Assembly (NCBI RefSeq): GCF_024181405.1
Contig: NZ_CP051302.1
Coordinates: 1,674,001 to 1,738,000 of the forward strand
Reading direction: 5' to 3'
Source of the DNA: Treponema denticola
GTDB lineage: Bacteria; Spirochaetota; Spirochaetia; Treponematales; Treponemataceae
DNA: 64,000 nt
The notes below the pieces were generated by a model. It was given only the letters and a program-made list of their open reading frames with translations. It did not search any database and had not been told where the DNA came from. Shown here piece by piece: positions 24,721-31,797 of the stretch. How positions within the stretch are numbered: position 1 is the stretch's first letter; the number at the start of each line of letters is the position of its first letter. The translations under genes and the position numbers were made by a program.

Positions 24721-25644
24721 ATGAAAAAAACTAACTATTTGTTTGCAGGTATAATCGTTTTTCTCCTGGTACTAGGTACAGCCTATTTTGCATTAGATAT
24801 ATCCACTCCCGTTGGTACTCCCAAAACTGCATTGGATGACGGAATGGGAGGAGGAGATACAAGATTGCCGACTTTTAGACCCGATAAGGAAATTTCGGAA
24901 ATAACGCTCCCGCCTCTCGACTACATAGTCTATTCGGTAAAAAAAGGCGACATGGTTGGAGAAATAGCATCCCGCTATGGGGTAAGTCAGGATGCGATTA
25001 TAAGCTTAAACAAACTTAGAAACACAAGAACCCTCCAAATCGGACAGTTGTTAAAAATTCCCTCAATGGACGGAATTGTTTATACCCCGAAAAAAGGTGA
25101 TACCCCCGAAAAATTGGCCGACACCTATAAAATCTCACTTGAAAAATTGGCTCTGGTCAATAACATTTCGGATAACAATGTACTAAAAGCAGGAGCCGCC
25201 ATCTTTCTGCCTGATGCAAAACTGGACTGGGTAACCATTCAAGAAATAAACGGAGACCTCTTTAAATCTCCTATACATGGAGGATACAGGGTAACTTCCC
25301 GTTACGGGTGGAGACGGGACCCCTTTACAGGAAACAGGAGCTTTCATAACGGTATAGACCTTGCGACATATCATGGAGCCCCAATCTATGCAGCCCTTCC
25401 GGGAACCGTAGCCGCAACAGGTTACAGCAATGTATACGGCAACTATGTAATAATAAGGCATCACTCAGGCTACCAAACCCTTTACGGGCATATGAATTCC
25501 ATTCTAACATCACGCGGAAAATATGTTACCGCCCAAAGCAAGATAGGAACCGTAGGCACAACAGGAAGAAGTACCGGCCCTCACGTTCATTTTACGGTTT
25601 ACAAAAACGGAGCGACGATAAATCCTGTTGCCGTATGGAACTAA
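24721..25644 (+). CDS. LysM / M23-family peptidoglycan metalloendopeptidase
   Basis: The start at 24721 begins a normal signal/anchor (MKKTNYLFAGIIVFLLVLG); the frame extends 39 nt upstream without a better start. It has 307 residues. Two LysM modules lie at about 72-120 (YSVKKGDMVGEIASRYGVS) and 122-165 (YTPKKGDTPEKLADTYKIS). The M23 domain has the zinc ligands H and D in HNGIDLA and H in HVHF, plus YGHMNSI. It cleaves peptide cross-links in the periplasmic wall. T. pallidum Tp0155, a reported fibronectin binder, has the same architecture (from memory), but orthology is not shown here. The stop overlaps the convergent anti-sigma gene by 4 nt. Confidence 0.94.
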   Translation: MKKTNYLFAGIIVFLLVLGTAYFALDISTPVGTPKTALDDGMGGGDTRLPTFRPDKEISEITLPPLDYIVYSVKKGDMVGEIASRYGVSQDAIISLNKLRNTRTLQIGQLLKIPSMDGIVYTPKKGDTPEKLADTYKISLEKLALVNNISDNNVLKAGAAIFLPDAKLDWVTIQEINGDLFKSPIHGGYRVTSRYGWRRDPFTGNRSFHNGIDLATYHGAPIYAALPGTVAATGYSNVYGNYVIIRHHSGYQTLYGHMNSILTSRGKYVTAQSKIGTVGTTGRSTGPHVHFTVYKNGATINPVAVWN

Positions 25645-26126
25645 GCCTTTTCTTTTTTTAGATCGAATTTTTTTACAAAAAAGTCAAGATTACGGTAAAC
25701 AAAAATAGCCGAATAAACGCTTACGAATATTGCAAATACAAGAGCAAAAGGAATTACAAAACTAAACTTAAAATTCTCTGCCGCCCATTTACCTATCTCT
25801 GTAAACGGTATGTAAGCAAGGCCGACAATCATCAATATGCCTACGACGGCCCAAGGCAAAATACTTACATTAGGCAGCCGGTATTTTTCTGCCTGAAGGC
25901 TTAAAAGGTCAGGAATTGCAGCCTGAATTTTTACCATCGTTTTTTCCGTAAGCACATCATCTGCCTTGGTCTGAAAAGAAGAAGTATATAGATTTGAAGC
26001 CTGGGTAAGAGCACGGACAAGGCTTCGGCACTTTTTACACCGCAAAAGATGAAAGGTAACTGCAAAAGGAACAGCCTCATGCTTATCAAGCATCATATAA
26101 CGGTTAATAGCTTCATTACATGTCAT
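25641..26126 (-). CDS. Zinc-type anti-sigma factor (predicted)
   Basis: The protein has 161 residues. The N-terminus carries H26-x3-C30-x2-C33 (FHLLRCKKCRS), the core of the ZAS anti-sigma zinc fold. Two hydrophobic helices follow at about 88-106 and 118-142, so the protein is membrane-bound with the sigma-binding domain inside. It begins 11 nt before the end of the sigma factor gene, the usual sigma/anti-sigma arrangement. Two membrane helices rather than one is slightly unusual. The signal is unknown. Confidence 0.82.
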   Translation of the reverse strand: MTCNEAINRYMMLDKHEAVPFAVTFHLLRCKKCRSLVRALTQASNLYTSSFQTKADDVLTEKTMVKIQAAIPDLLSLQAEKYRLPNVSILPWAVVGILMIVGLAYIPFTEIGKWAAENFKFSFVIPFALVFAIFVSVYSAIFVYRNLDFFVKKFDLKKEKA

Positions 26127-26757
26127 AGGCCAAATTCAATTTAAACAAAACGGGATATTCGGGGCTTTCCTCTTGCCCGTAAATTCCCTGATTTTCAAGC
26201 TCGGTCTTTAATATCTTTTTTGAGCGGAAAATATGGGACTTAATCGTATTTACGGGTATGCCCGTAACGGATTCTATATCCGCATAGGGCATATCATAAA
26301 AGAAATAAAGGTCGATACATATTCTGTATTTTTCGGGAAGATCGTTTACAGCCCGTCTGATTGCATTTTTTACACAGTTTTGGATTTGCCTTTCTTCGGG
26401 AGTTAAATCGTTTGTTTTTATCTCAAAATCGTCAAAGGCGGAAACGAATTCTCTTTTACGCTTAACCGAGTTTATCGCCGAATTATAGGCAATCCTCATA
26501 AGCCATGTAGAAAAAGAAGATTCTCCGCGGAATTTAGGCAGGGCCGAAAAAGTTTTAAGCATTATATCCTGCACAAAATCTTCAGAATCATCATGGTTTT
26601 TAAAAAAGCTCATTCCCAAAGAATAGACACGCTTTTGATACTTTGCAGCAATTAGGCTGAAGGCCTCGGTATTTCCCGCAAGGACGGCCTTACATAAGAG
26701 GCGGTCTTGCACGGCTTCAGGAGATTCTTTTCTGAGTAAATTTGAAAATTTAATCAT
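26116..26757 (-). CDS. ECF-type RNA polymerase sigma factor
   Basis: The protein has 213 residues. Region 2 is at about 30-100, with the -10-reading segment DDSEDFVQDIMLKTF and FRGESSFSTWLMRIAYN. Region 4 is at about 140-200, with LPEKYRICIDLYFFYDMPYADIESV followed by a helix-turn-helix, TGIPVNTIKSHIFRSKKIL. There is no region 1.1 or 3. The target promoters cannot be told; ECF factors usually activate their own operon, but the promoter seen upstream at 27615-27643 looks sigma-70-like. It overlaps the preceding gene by 8 nt and the anti-sigma gene by 11 nt. Confidence 0.95.
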   Translation of the reverse strand: MIKFSNLLRKESPEAVQDRLLCKAVLAGNTEAFSLIAAKYQKRVYSLGMSFFKNHDDSEDFVQDIMLKTFSALPKFRGESSFSTWLMRIAYNSAINSVKRKREFVSAFDDFEIKTNDLTPEERQIQNCVKNAIRRAVNDLPEKYRICIDLYFFYDMPYADIESVTGIPVNTIKSHIFRSKKILKTELENQGIYGQEESPEYPVLFKLNLAYDM

Positions 26758-27106
26758 CTTTCAGCCTCTCCTTTCCGGCCTTTGATGAAATAAAATAGTA
26801 GAGCAAAAGGCCTATACCACAGCTTAAGGGTACAAGACCTCCTAAAAGTACGTAGCTCAGTCCGTCTATGACAGAAAATAAAATGGTCAATACGCTTCCT
26901 ATCATCAGCAAAAGAATGCCCGAAATAAGGCAAAAACCCGACAAATTAAATTTTATCGGAATATATGTTTTAGTTTGAATTTGACAGATTATCTGCTTGT
27001 TACGCCAAAATAAGTAGAAAAAAATTAAAACGCCGGCCATAACAATACCGACTATAGGAACAACAGCTATAATAATTTGCGCAGCCGCAACGGGTTGTCC
27101 GTTCAT
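26750..27106 (-). CDS. Small three-helix membrane protein
   Basis: The protein has 118 residues with three hydrophobic helices (about 8-31, 55-75, 80-105) and a short basic loop after the first. I do not recognise a family. It overlaps the sigma gene by 8 nt and lies 32 nt after the FliL-like gene, so it is part of the same operon. It may be a membrane partner of the anti-sigma factor; that is inference from position only. Confidence 0.7.
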   Translation of the reverse strand: MNGQPVAAAQIIIAVVPIVGIVMAGVLIFFYLFWRNKQIICQIQTKTYIPIKFNLSGFCLISGILLLMIGSVLTILFSVIDGLSYVLLGGLVPLSCGIGLLLYYFISSKAGKERLKDD

Positions 27107-27138
27107 TTCAATTCCTCCAAAATATGATTTTATAAACC

Positions 27139-27609
27139 TTATTCCAAAATAACGAAGTCCTTAAAATATATGCGTTTTATACGGGATAAATTTAGAATAG
27201 AATTTATCTCGGCCAACACCTCTTTTTTAACCTCGTTTTCAGGCATGGTATAAAGCTCATATACGGTTTTTTTCGAAAACCAGTCAATAAGGCTTTTTCG
27301 GATATCTTCCTTCTTTTGGACAAGTTCTTCCTCAAAGGCCTTATCTTCAGAATTATACTCCAAAACGGGAAAAACTACAAGGGTTCCCGTGTGGATATCG
27401 GCTGTAGGAATCCTAAGCCGGCCCAAGTCGGAATAAAGGGCCTTTTTTCCGCGTATCTCCGAAGGACTTTCAGATCTTAAAACCTCGCCGGTGTTTTTTT
27501 TCTTAAAAAGAGAAAAAACGGAACCTACAATTATAATAAGCACTATTGCAAAAAGTACATATTTAAGGAATTCATATAATTTTAAGCTCTTCCGGTTATT
27601 TTTAAGCAT
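27139..27609 (-). CDS. FliL-like membrane protein
   Basis: The ATG at 27609 is chosen (156 residues): a TTG two codons upstream lies inside the -10 box. One membrane helix (about 17-34) is followed by a periplasmic domain. Its second half has the FliL pattern: a strand with VVFPVLEYNS, a long helix EDIRKSLIDWFSKKTVYEL, then EVLAEINSILN...IKRIYFKDFVI. FliL sits around the flagellar stator ring and affects torque. This could be a second FliL paralogue outside the flagellar operons. It is unusual that it heads a sigma/anti-sigma operon. Confidence 0.75.
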   Translation of the reverse strand: MLKNNRKSLKLYEFLKYVLFAIVLIIIVGSVFSLFKKKNTGEVLRSESPSEIRGKKALYSDLGRLRIPTADIHTGTLVVFPVLEYNSEDKAFEEELVQKKEDIRKSLIDWFSKKTVYELYTMPENEVKKEVLAEINSILNLSRIKRIYFKDFVILE

Positions 27610-27614
27610 ACTCA

Positions 27615-27643
27615 ATTATACAAAATGGGAGCCGAATATTCAA
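27615..27643 (-). promoter_or_regulatory. Promoter of FliL-like/sigma operon (leaderless)
   Basis: On the minus strand, -35 TTGAAT, a 17-nt spacer and -10 TATAAT are followed by 5 nt and the ATG at 27609. Confidence 0.6.
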
Positions 27644-27669
27644 TAGAGGCTCTGAGCTTATTTGCTCTG

Positions 27670-28890
27670 TTATTTGTTTGGCAAAAAGCCGCCTACAGGA
27701 TATTGGAAAATTCTAAGATCGAATTCGTGGACGGACGCAAAAAGATGGTCAAAAATATCGGCTTGGATCTTTTCGTATTCTCCCCAGTCGGTGGTTGCGG
27801 TAAAAACATAAATCTCCATGGGAACGCCTGTAGCTCCCGGTTCAAGCTGACGCACCAAAAAGGTTAAATCCTTTCTTAAAGTATCAAGGCTTTGAAGATA
27901 GCGCGTAACGTACATCCTAAAGGTGCCGATATTGGTGAGCCTTCTATCGTTTAAGGGATGCTCCGTATCGTTTCCGTATTGGGCACTTATGTCCGAGCTT
28001 TCGACCTCGGCAAAGTAGGATTTTAAAAGGTCTATCTTTCCTACCCTTCGCCTCAGCTCTTCATCCATAAATTTTACGGAAGAAACATCCAAAAAGATTG
28101 AACGCTTGATGCGCCTTCCTCCGGTTTCCTGCATACCTCGCCAGTTTTTAAAACCGCTTTGCATCAGGTCGCTTGTCGGTAAAACGGAAATAGTCTTATC
28201 CCAGTTTTGAATTTTTATCGTATGTAGGGCGACCTCGGTAACATCTCCGTCGGCATCATATTTTGGAACCGAAATCCAGTCACCGCGGCGAACCAAATCG
28301 TAGGAAGAAATCTGGAGGCTTGCCACAAAAGAAAGAATCGTCTCGCGGAAGACCAAAAGAAGAACGGCCGTCATAGCTCCTATTCCGCTTAAAAGAGACC
28401 ATGGAGACTTTCCGCTGATTGTTCCTGCAGCAATGATAAAGCCTGCAATATAAACAATTAAGATAAAAACCTGAACATAACTGCGGTATGGCTTTCCCGC
28501 AAATCGGGGTTCATTTTCAGTATAGGCTGTAAGCCCGTCCAAGAGGCCGTGCAAAAGTCTTATTATTATCCATATCGAAATAAGGCTTGCAAGTTTTTGC
28601 ATAATCCCCGCTCCGAAACTTAATTTTAGAGACAAAAAATTAAAGGCAAAAATATATATAATAAGCGAAGCACGTTCTACATGAATTTTATCGAAAATAT
28701 AATCATCCAGTTTACTCTTTGTTTTTGCCGTAAAGCGGGACAGTATTTTTTTTACCGTTCCCGACAATATTTTTTTTAACACTTTATGAAGAATAAAAGA
28801 AACAGCCAAAACAACAATCAGCCAAAAAATATCGCCTCTCACCGAATCTTCCGAAAGCCATTTTTGAACATTATCCAATAAATTTTGCAT
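27670..28890 (-). CDS. Mechanosensitive channel family protein (YbdG/MscM-like)
   Basis: The protein has 406 residues. About five hydrophobic helices fill 1-190. The MscS pore/beta domain follows: LLSGIGAMTAVLLLVFRETILSFVASLQ, then DLVRRGDWISVPKYDADGDVTEVALHTIKIQNWD and VLPTSDLMQSGFKNW. The long insertion and the NW motif are typical of the YbdG/YjeP-like branch rather than MscS proper. It differs clearly from the 279-residue channel at 4691-5530, so the window has two separate channel types. A TATTAT box ends 5 nt before the ATG but no convincing -35 is seen. Confidence 0.92.
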   Translation of the reverse strand: MQNLLDNVQKWLSEDSVRGDIFWLIVVLAVSFILHKVLKKILSGTVKKILSRFTAKTKSKLDDYIFDKIHVERASLIIYIFAFNFLSLKLSFGAGIMQKLASLISIWIIIRLLHGLLDGLTAYTENEPRFAGKPYRSYVQVFILIVYIAGFIIAAGTISGKSPWSLLSGIGAMTAVLLLVFRETILSFVASLQISSYDLVRRGDWISVPKYDADGDVTEVALHTIKIQNWDKTISVLPTSDLMQSGFKNWRGMQETGGRRIKRSIFLDVSSVKFMDEELRRRVGKIDLLKSYFAEVESSDISAQYGNDTEHPLNDRRLTNIGTFRMYVTRYLQSLDTLRKDLTFLVRQLEPGATGVPMEIYVFTATTDWGEYEKIQADIFDHLFASVHEFDLRIFQYPVGGFLPNK

Positions 28891-28983
28891 AAAATATAAT
28901 ACCTCTTAAAATGTTAAAATAAACGTTTTTTAATTTTAATTAAAAAAGTTAAGTCTGTAAAGAGCTTTTAAAAAGGTGCATTC

Positions 28984-29012
28984 TTGATTCCCCGGCAAAA
29001 CTGTGTTATATT
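28984..29012 (+). promoter_or_regulatory. Promoter of response regulator gene (leaderless)
   Basis: -35 TTGATT, a 17-nt spacer and -10 TATATT are followed by 6 nt and the ATG at 29019. No Shine-Dalgarno is present. Confidence 0.6.
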
Positions 29013-29018
29013 AAGCTT

Positions 29019-29672
29019 ATGAGAATAGCTATTATAGACGATGAAAAGCTCATCTGCGAGGGACTAAAAATTATCTTTCAATCCTATCCCGATATTGAGG
29101 TTATTGCAACAGGCAGCAACGGAAACGATGCACTAAAAATATGCGAAGAAAAAAATCCTGAGCTTCTCCTCATGGATATAAGGATGCCGGAATGTAACGG
29201 TGTAGAAGCAACAAAAAAAATAAAAAAGAGTTTCCCTGATATAAAAATATTGATTCTCACAACCTTTAACGATACCGAATATATTCAAAAAGCCCTTCAA
29301 TACGGAGCATCGGGCTATCTTTTAAAAGACAGTTCGCCGGACGTAATCTATGACGGGATCAAGGCCGCTATTTCAGGGAACATCGTTATAAATCCTGAAG
29401 TCGCAACAACCATGCTTTTTGAAAATCATGAAGAAGCAGAAGAAAGAGTTATAAGGCCATTGGCTGAAATTCAAGACGAGTTCGGTTTAAGCCAAAAGGA
29501 GATAGAAATTATAAAGCTTGTTTCGGAAGGGCTTTCAAACAAGCAGATTGCCTACAAACAGGGACTTTCGGAAGGTACAATAAAAAACAATATTTCGGTA
29601 ATATTCGATAAGACCTTTGTTTCTGATAGAACACAGCTTGCCGCCTTTGCCTTCAAAAACGGGATTGTGTAA
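29019..29672 (+). CDS. NarL/LuxR-family response regulator
   Basis: The protein has 217 residues. The receiver domain spans 1-120 with the acidic pair D7/D8, phospho-acceptor D53 (LLMDIRMP), T81/T82 and K103 (LLKDSS). The LuxR-type helix-turn-helix spans about 155-215 (LSQKEIEIIKLVSEGLSNKQIAYKQG and EGTIKNNISVIF). It is a phosphorylation-controlled DNA-binding regulator. No histidine kinase lies beside it, so the partner is unknown. The gene is monocistronic with a leaderless-type promoter. Confidence 0.95.
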   Translation: MRIAIIDDEKLICEGLKIIFQSYPDIEVIATGSNGNDALKICEEKNPELLLMDIRMPECNGVEATKKIKKSFPDIKILILTTFNDTEYIQKALQYGASGYLLKDSSPDVIYDGIKAAISGNIVINPEVATTMLFENHEEAEERVIRPLAEIQDEFGLSQKEIEIIKLVSEGLSNKQIAYKQGLSEGTIKNNISVIFDKTFVSDRTQLAAFAFKNGIV

Positions 29673-29724
29673 ATTCCTAATCTTCAATTTACAATCGTTT
29701 TATAATCGTTAATTTATCCCCCGC

Positions 29725-29753
29725 TTGAAAAAAAACTTTAGTTTGAATATAAT
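29725..29753 (+). promoter_or_regulatory. Promoter of membrane protein / CobQ-like pair
   Basis: -35 TTGAAA, a 17-nt spacer and -10 TATAAT; the leader of about 25 nt contains a TTGGAG Shine-Dalgarno. Confidence 0.6.
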
Positions 29754-29784
29754 CCAAAAATAATTTACTCTTGGAGCATTTAGA

Positions 29785-30930
29785 ATGGAAACTAAATCTT
29801 TATTTAAGAAAGAAATTGGACCGGAAAACTTTATATTTTTAGCTTTGTTTTCTGCTTTCTTTTTCGGCGTCGGCTCGGTTATGGGCGGCGTAAATATGAT
29901 TAAGACCATGATGGAAACAGGCTTTGATTTGCTTATCAATATCTGTTTGTATCTAATGGCTGTAGCAGTATTGGCTGGAGCTATTTCGGGTCTTTTTTCG
30001 GAATTCGGAACCATTGCTTTGATTAACAAAATCTTGTCCAAACTGATGAAACCCTTGTACGACTTACCGGGAGCTTCCTCCCTCGGTATCTTAAACTGCT
30101 TTTTATCGGATAATCCCGCAATTTTAACCCTTGCCGATGACGATAATTTTAGACGCTATTTTAAACAGTACCAGCTTCCTGCCCTTACAAACCTCGGTAC
30201 AGCCTTCGGTATGGGCTTGATTACCACAACGGCAATGATGGGCTTAAACATAAAATCGGCAGTTCCGGCAGCTTTAATCGGAAATGTCGGAGCCATAGCC
30301 GGAAGTATAGTTTCAGTCCGCTTGATGATTTACTTTTCAAAAAAACGCTACGGAACGGAAGCCTTTGTTTCCACAAAAAGAGTTGAGCCCATCCCCGAAA
30401 AAATGCGCCCCGTTATAGCAGGCGGCCCGGGAGGAAGGTTTATACAGGCCATGCTTTACGGCGGAAAATCCGGAGTCAGCATGGGTTTGGCTATTATTCC
30501 TGGCGTAGTAATTATCTGCACAATAGTCATAATGCTTACAAACGGCCCAAGTGCCGACGGTACATATACGGGAGGAGCCCGAGAAGGAATTGCTGTTCTT
30601 CCATGGCTCGGTCAAAAGCTAAGTTTTATATTGAATCCTATGTATGGCTTCAGCAGCCCTGAAGCTATCTCCGTTCCGATTACGGCACTAGGTTCTACAG
30701 GAGCAGCCCTCGGCATTGTAAAAGAAATGTCTTTAGCAGGAAAAATAAATGCAAACGATATAGCAGTCTTTACAGCCATCTGCATGTGCTGGAGCGGTTA
30801 TATTTCTACCCATATCGCAATGATGGATGCCCTCGACACAAAGGAGATGACAGGCAAGGCTATTTTAAGCCACACAATAGGCGGCCTCTTTGCAGGCTTT
30901 GTCGCCCACCTTATGGCCTTTGTGCTCTAA
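29785..30930 (+). CDS. Polytopic membrane protein, nucleoside-recognition/gate-like (CD0519/CD1768 type)
   Basis: The protein has 381 residues with about nine hydrophobic helices. Conserved-looking polar motifs sit inside membrane regions: LGILNCFLSDNPAILTLADDDNFRRYF and TNLGTAFGMGLITTTAMMGLN, then LIGNVGAIAGSIVSVRLM and a Gly/Ser-rich end (CMCWSGYISTHIAMMDAL). I recall these from the CD0519/CD1768 membrane family, which is related to gate-domain nucleoside transport proteins. The substrate is not known. The CobQ-like gene starts 4 nt after its stop, so the two are co-transcribed, and a cofactor-related transport role is possible. Confidence 0.7.
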   Translation: METKSLFKKEIGPENFIFLALFSAFFFGVGSVMGGVNMIKTMMETGFDLLINICLYLMAVAVLAGAISGLFSEFGTIALINKILSKLMKPLYDLPGASSLGILNCFLSDNPAILTLADDDNFRRYFKQYQLPALTNLGTAFGMGLITTTAMMGLNIKSAVPAALIGNVGAIAGSIVSVRLMIYFSKKRYGTEAFVSTKRVEPIPEKMRPVIAGGPGGRFIQAMLYGGKSGVSMGLAIIPGVVIICTIVIMLTNGPSADGTYTGGAREGIAVLPWLGQKLSFILNPMYGFSSPEAISVPITALGSTGAALGIVKEMSLAGKINANDIAVFTAICMCWSGYISTHIAMMDALDTKEMTGKAILSHTIGGLFAGFVAHLMAFVL

Positions 30931-30934
30931 ACTG

Positions 30935-31774
30935 ATGGCAAGCATAATGATTCAAGGGACTACCTCCTCTGCGGGCAAGTCCCTTTTTTGTACAGGCCTT
31001 TGCAGAATCTTTAAAAAGAAGGGCTTAAAAGTAGTTCCCTTTAAATCTCAAAACATGTCTTCGATTTTTTTTACCACAGCTGACGGAAAAAAGATAAGCA
31101 GTGCCCAAGCCCTTCAAGCGAGGGCTGCCGGTATTGAGCCCCGCCCCGAAATGAATCCGATTCTCCTCATACCTAAAACGGACGTAGGCTCTAAGGTTAT
31201 AATCTTGGGGGAAGAAAAAAAGGAGATGAAGGCGAGGGAATATTTTGAGTATAAAAAGACCTGTAAACCTATGATTTTGGAAACTTTTCAAAAACTTGAA
31301 AAGGAAAACGATATTGTGGTCATAGAGGGAGCAGGAAGTCCTGCCGAAATAAACCTAAACCAAAACGACATTGTCAACATGGGCATGGCCGAGATGGCCG
31401 ACGCTCCCGTTCTATTGATTGCCGACATCGACAGGGGCGGCGTCTTTGCCCAGCTCTACGGAACCGTAATGCTCCTCCCCGAAAAAGACAGAAAAAGAAT
31501 TAATGGCATGATCATAAATAAATTCCGCGGAGATAAGAGCCTATTAGATCCCGGCATCAAGATGATTGAAGACCTCGTAAAGATTCCTGTGATAGCAACT
31601 ATTCCCTACATGCACTTGGAACTTGCCGATGAGGACAGCCTCATAGACGACGATAAAAAATGCAATACCCAAGCCCAAAGCGATGCCGAGCTCGAAAAAG
31701 AGCTGGATAAACTCGCTGCCCTCATCGAAGAGAACAGCGATATGGATTTTATTTTTAAGACAGCCGGGCTTTAA
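30935..31774 (+). CDS. CobQ-like ATP-binding domain protein lacking the glutaminase domain
   Basis: The start at 30935 follows the upstream stop by 4 nt; an ATG at 30947 is also possible. It has 279 residues, whereas cobyric acid synthase usually has about 490-510. The N-terminal dethiobiotin-synthetase-like domain is complete: P-loop GTTSSAGKS, FKSQNMS, QALQARAAG, EGAGSPAEINL, IADIDRGGVFA and GMIINKFRGD, then IPYMHLELADEDSL. The C-terminal GATase with Cys and His is absent. After a short linker the protein ends with a helix resembling the extreme C-terminus of clostridial CobQ (ELDKLAALIEENSDMDFIF), as if the glutaminase domain had been cut out. It may use ammonia or another glutaminase, or amidate a different substrate. 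Confidence 0.85.
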   Translation: MASIMIQGTTSSAGKSLFCTGLCRIFKKKGLKVVPFKSQNMSSIFFTTADGKKISSAQALQARAAGIEPRPEMNPILLIPKTDVGSKVIILGEEKKEMKAREYFEYKKTCKPMILETFQKLEKENDIVVIEGAGSPAEINLNQNDIVNMGMAEMADAPVLLIADIDRGGVFAQLYGTVMLLPEKDRKRINGMIINKFRGDKSLLDPGIKMIEDLVKIPVIATIPYMHLELADEDSLIDDDKKCNTQAQSDAELEKELDKLAALIEENSDMDFIFKTAGL

Positions 31775-31783
31775 GCCCCGGCT
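31762..31783. terminator. Hairpin terminator between CobQ-like and lipoprotein genes
   Basis: AGCCGGG (31762-31768) pairs with CCCGGCT (31777-31783), overlapping the CobQ-like stop codon. The T-run is short on the plus side; on the minus side a T/A-rich tract follows. It probably acts for both convergent genes. Confidence 0.55.
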
Positions 31784-31797
31784 TTAAAGTCAGCTTT

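Noticed and set aside
27625..27867. Plus-strand open frame of 80 codons
   Set aside because: It lies over the FliL-like promoter and antisense to the end of the channel gene; no ribosome site and no recognisable protein.
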